Part shown: piece by piece, positions 7,501 to 7,826 of the stretch
Position numbering within the stretch: position 1 is the first letter of the stretch
Layout of the letters: every line of letters begins with the position of its first letter
Assembly: GCA_023544495.1 (NCBI GenBank)
Contig: JAMJFV010000089.1
Coordinates: forward strand, 1-7,826
Direction of reading: 5' to 3'
DNA length: 7,826 nucleotides
DNA from: ANME-2 cluster archaeon
Lineage (GTDB): Archaea; Halobacteriota; Methanosarcinia; Methanosarcinales; Methanocomedenaceae
The notes under the pieces: generated by a model
What the model was told of the DNA's origin: nothing
Databases searched by the model: none
The model's input: the letters and a program-made list of their open reading frames with translations, nothing else
Program-made: the position numbers and the translations under genes

Positions 7501-7826
7501 TTACGAGTTCTACATGGAAATCTGATCGAAGTGGGTATGAAGACCATGAAGCCAATGTTTCGATAGGTGTTTTTCCAAGTAATCCAAGCACATATAGCGA
7601 TGACATATGCTTTGGATGTCATGGTGGTTCTTTATCACTGGATGCTGGCATGGATGCATGGCAACATAATGTTACTACTGCTATTTCTGAACCTGGAGAT
7701 ACGATAGCACCATTCATCAATAGCGTCACCCTCAACACCAGTACGCCAAATACTGGCGATGATATCCTGGTCACGGTCAATACCACTGACGATACCGGCG
7801 TTACCGCAGTCGTTGCCAATGGCATC
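4539..7826 (+). CDS. Giant extracellular multihaem c-type cytochrome with Ig-like domains (3' truncated)
   Basis: A single uninterrupted frame of 1096 codons runs off the window. The start is uncertain: TTG 4539 has GGTG seven bases upstream; GTG 4563 has no ribosome binding site; no in-frame ATG occurs before about 5053. Residues 28-56 and 72-88 are hydrophobic; the second, ending SSSAVPA, looks like a secretion signal. Residues 97-414 are extracellular beta-rich domains, the last (about 321-414, starting SSPEILEI and containing YWIQVSDG) Ig-like. Residues 618-1028 hold ten CXnCH haem sites and many extra histidines that could be axial ligands. From 1054 another Ig-like module begins (DTIAPFINSVTL). 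At least twenty N-x-S/T sequons indicate an exported, glycosylated protein. Role: probable electron conduction across or outside the S-layer. The closest relatives would be the large surface cytochromes of ANME-2/Methanoperedens archaea; this comparison is from memory. Confidence 0.85.
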   Translation, partial: MDYPNEIKVKTFIRNFGFINWTNSLKQLVSLFRFFIVYINWFVPAIAVKPIITIIFKRKNEIRTKDIQKIHIYSLAVFITLFVFIFLVTSSSAVPATPGTNWKIVFDEGIDLPYNYSTTFTPKVWLYDQGGNLVTTATLTYSYKNVNDGNQPFASGSITSSPDGSYSGPAINMQSIDIVGDYLNVLYAVGTLQEQHVFYAGQSNAAHGALWKIEVLNTSIGPSWNGGTHKIYMKLFSDAGLPMRNNFNIPTITIEGITSSTEMTYEEDGVYSYTITSATNSDYYVEIYNRWTGAPTGRNKYTEVYAGFNLEANSNQGDESSPEILEITRSPYFPVDDDNAIVTAHVIDNFGILSSNLHYTVNHQTEQILTMSQLSGLEWTATIPPYLLEDDVEYWIQVSDGTTTVLSDNATYNVQDHRGEPNMSHSFMNHPTYWFGNSSQPNFKDQGGDTDYDGTWTSSTPDNVVYLADSTNGPYFKDMTRIKVQSLIMDETGKPIQHLTNVKAWLSANNSQTPGTKNLEKTMTEVPSEGPGVYRATWEGSPNYSGSQYVWSDEAKAIWGQYRSGNVYSVYIDIDNDSTPEENITWLAYNLGDTYWDSDANGGKNGFASHQNIENSDCSKVCHEMAGSSRTDSKSQDPMTCPDCHGVYIEANNGIWPINGVGVGPGNVSDSILYGNSTSHPRGGEDISHTCGDDTCHNVVFGDVPGDSTTHIVEIPGYDVGTRVDETYRAGYPNTIQCSEHHNYNSQKIPVEEGHNRMVGCKYCHGGSHTNNRLIDFNINDGNLNAIDRGTPGYVGLGGETNGTSAADCYKDCHKTQVEHSMTGMPAGATENVAVPCDECHAKFNIAPAHQESLFPYEDRDSCRDCHQQSGTGNIPTYNTSFTMNPPRVPSVLHAQDTGMRWNNTGVRAYWVENGQSCRFCHGRSYNFAYGMGRIENFMGTNIINGTINSTSYWCGSCHVNTTDTTRYDYASMVYTYNYSFGVVPPEITSSTWKSDRSGYEDHEANVSIGVFPSNPSTYSDDICFGCHGGSLSLDAGMDAWQHNVTTAISEPGDTIAPFINSVTLNTSTPNTGDDILVTVNTTDDTGVTAVVANGI
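4620..4826 (+). other. N-terminal membrane/secretion segment of the cytochrome
   Basis: Residues 28-56 (counting from TTG 4539) form a hydrophobic stretch broken by single charges, ending KPIITIIF. A basic stretch, KRKNEIRTKDIQK, follows at about 57-69. Then comes a strong helix, SLAVFITLFVFIFLV at 74-88, followed by TSSSAVPA with plausible signal-peptidase sites after residue 93 or 96. The second helix alone is a normal signal peptide preceded by a basic n-region. The roughly 55 residues before it are unusual, and this DNA is much more AT-rich than the mature coding region. Confidence 0.6.
6390..7622 (+). other. Haem-binding region: ten CXnCH motifs plus one CSEHH variant
   Basis: Sites in order, with nucleotide positions: CSKVCH 6390-6407 (CX3CH); CPDCH 6459-6473; CGDDTCH 6609-6629 (CX4CH); CSEHH 6750-6764 (second Cys replaced by His); CKYCH 6819-6833; CYKDCH 6963-6980 (CX3CH); CDECH 7047-7061; CRDCH 7125-7139; CRFCH 7290-7304; CGSCH 7401-7415; CFGCH 7608-7622. 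In the mature protein each standard site would bind one haem c covalently through two cysteines with His as the proximal ligand. Unpaired histidines such as those in SHPRGGEDISH, VEHSM, APAHQE, VLHAQ, EDHEA and WQHN are candidate distal ligands. Spacing between sites is irregular, so this is not a simple tandem repeat of one cytochrome unit. Confidence 0.85.

Noticed and set aside
6390..7622. Zinc-finger interpretation of the repeated cysteine motifs
   Set aside because: Nearly every Cys pair is directly followed by His (CXnCH), the protein carries a secretion signal and many sequons, and extra histidines suit haem ligation, so haem c is the better explanation.
7738..7756. Inverted repeat CCAGTA / TACTGG with a 7-base spacer
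   Set aside because: It is inside coding sequence with no T-run after it; most likely a by-product of the codons used.
6549..7825. Three - strand open frames of 68-137 codons inside the cytochrome region
   Set aside because: They lie antisense to the haem-motif frame, which explains every base here with repeated CXnCH sites; the antisense peptides show no recognisable pattern.

Overview
The window looks archaeal, most plausibly from a methanogen or methane-oxidising relative (Methanosarcinales/ANME-2 type, including the Methanoperedens lineage). Three things point there. A very large secreted multihaem cytochrome carries Ig-like modules, over twenty N-glycosylation sequons and a C-terminal module with the feel of archaeal cell-surface proteins. 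Candidate promoters are TATA boxes rather than -35/-10 pairs. Shine-Dalgarno matches are of the GGAGG/GGTG kind. The lineage is an inference that I could not check by search.

Layout. (1) 1-303, + strand: the last 100 codons of a protein ending in a carbohydrate-binding-like beta-sandwich. (2) 304-495: a perfect hairpin with T-runs on both strands between convergent genes, then a short relic that resembles the N-terminus of an ISL3-type transposase. (3) 496-4244, - strand: three surface-glycan genes. In transcription order these are a GT4-type glycosyltransferase, a GT2 glycosyltransferase and an asparagine-synthetase-like protein. The last is visibly richer in G+C than the two glycosyltransferases. 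(4) 4245-4513: an AT-rich divergent promoter region with a TATA box facing each way and a long AT hairpin. (5) about 4539-7826, + strand: one uninterrupted reading frame running off the window edge. It has an odd N-terminal extension, a signal-peptide-like helix, extracellular Ig-like domains, ten CXnCH haem sites (seven CX2CH, two CX3CH, one CX4CH), one CSEHH variant, and the start of another Ig-like module.

Taken together, this is a cell-surface locus. The - strand genes probably build or modify a surface glycan. The + strand gene encodes a glycosylation-prone extracellular electron-transfer protein. A functional link between the two halves is inference from adjacency only. The most striking local puzzle is the cytochrome start: the best ribosome binding site and ATG lie one base out of frame with the 1096-codon frame, so there is either a single-base indel in an A-run or a 12-residue leader peptide with a non-ATG start behind it.
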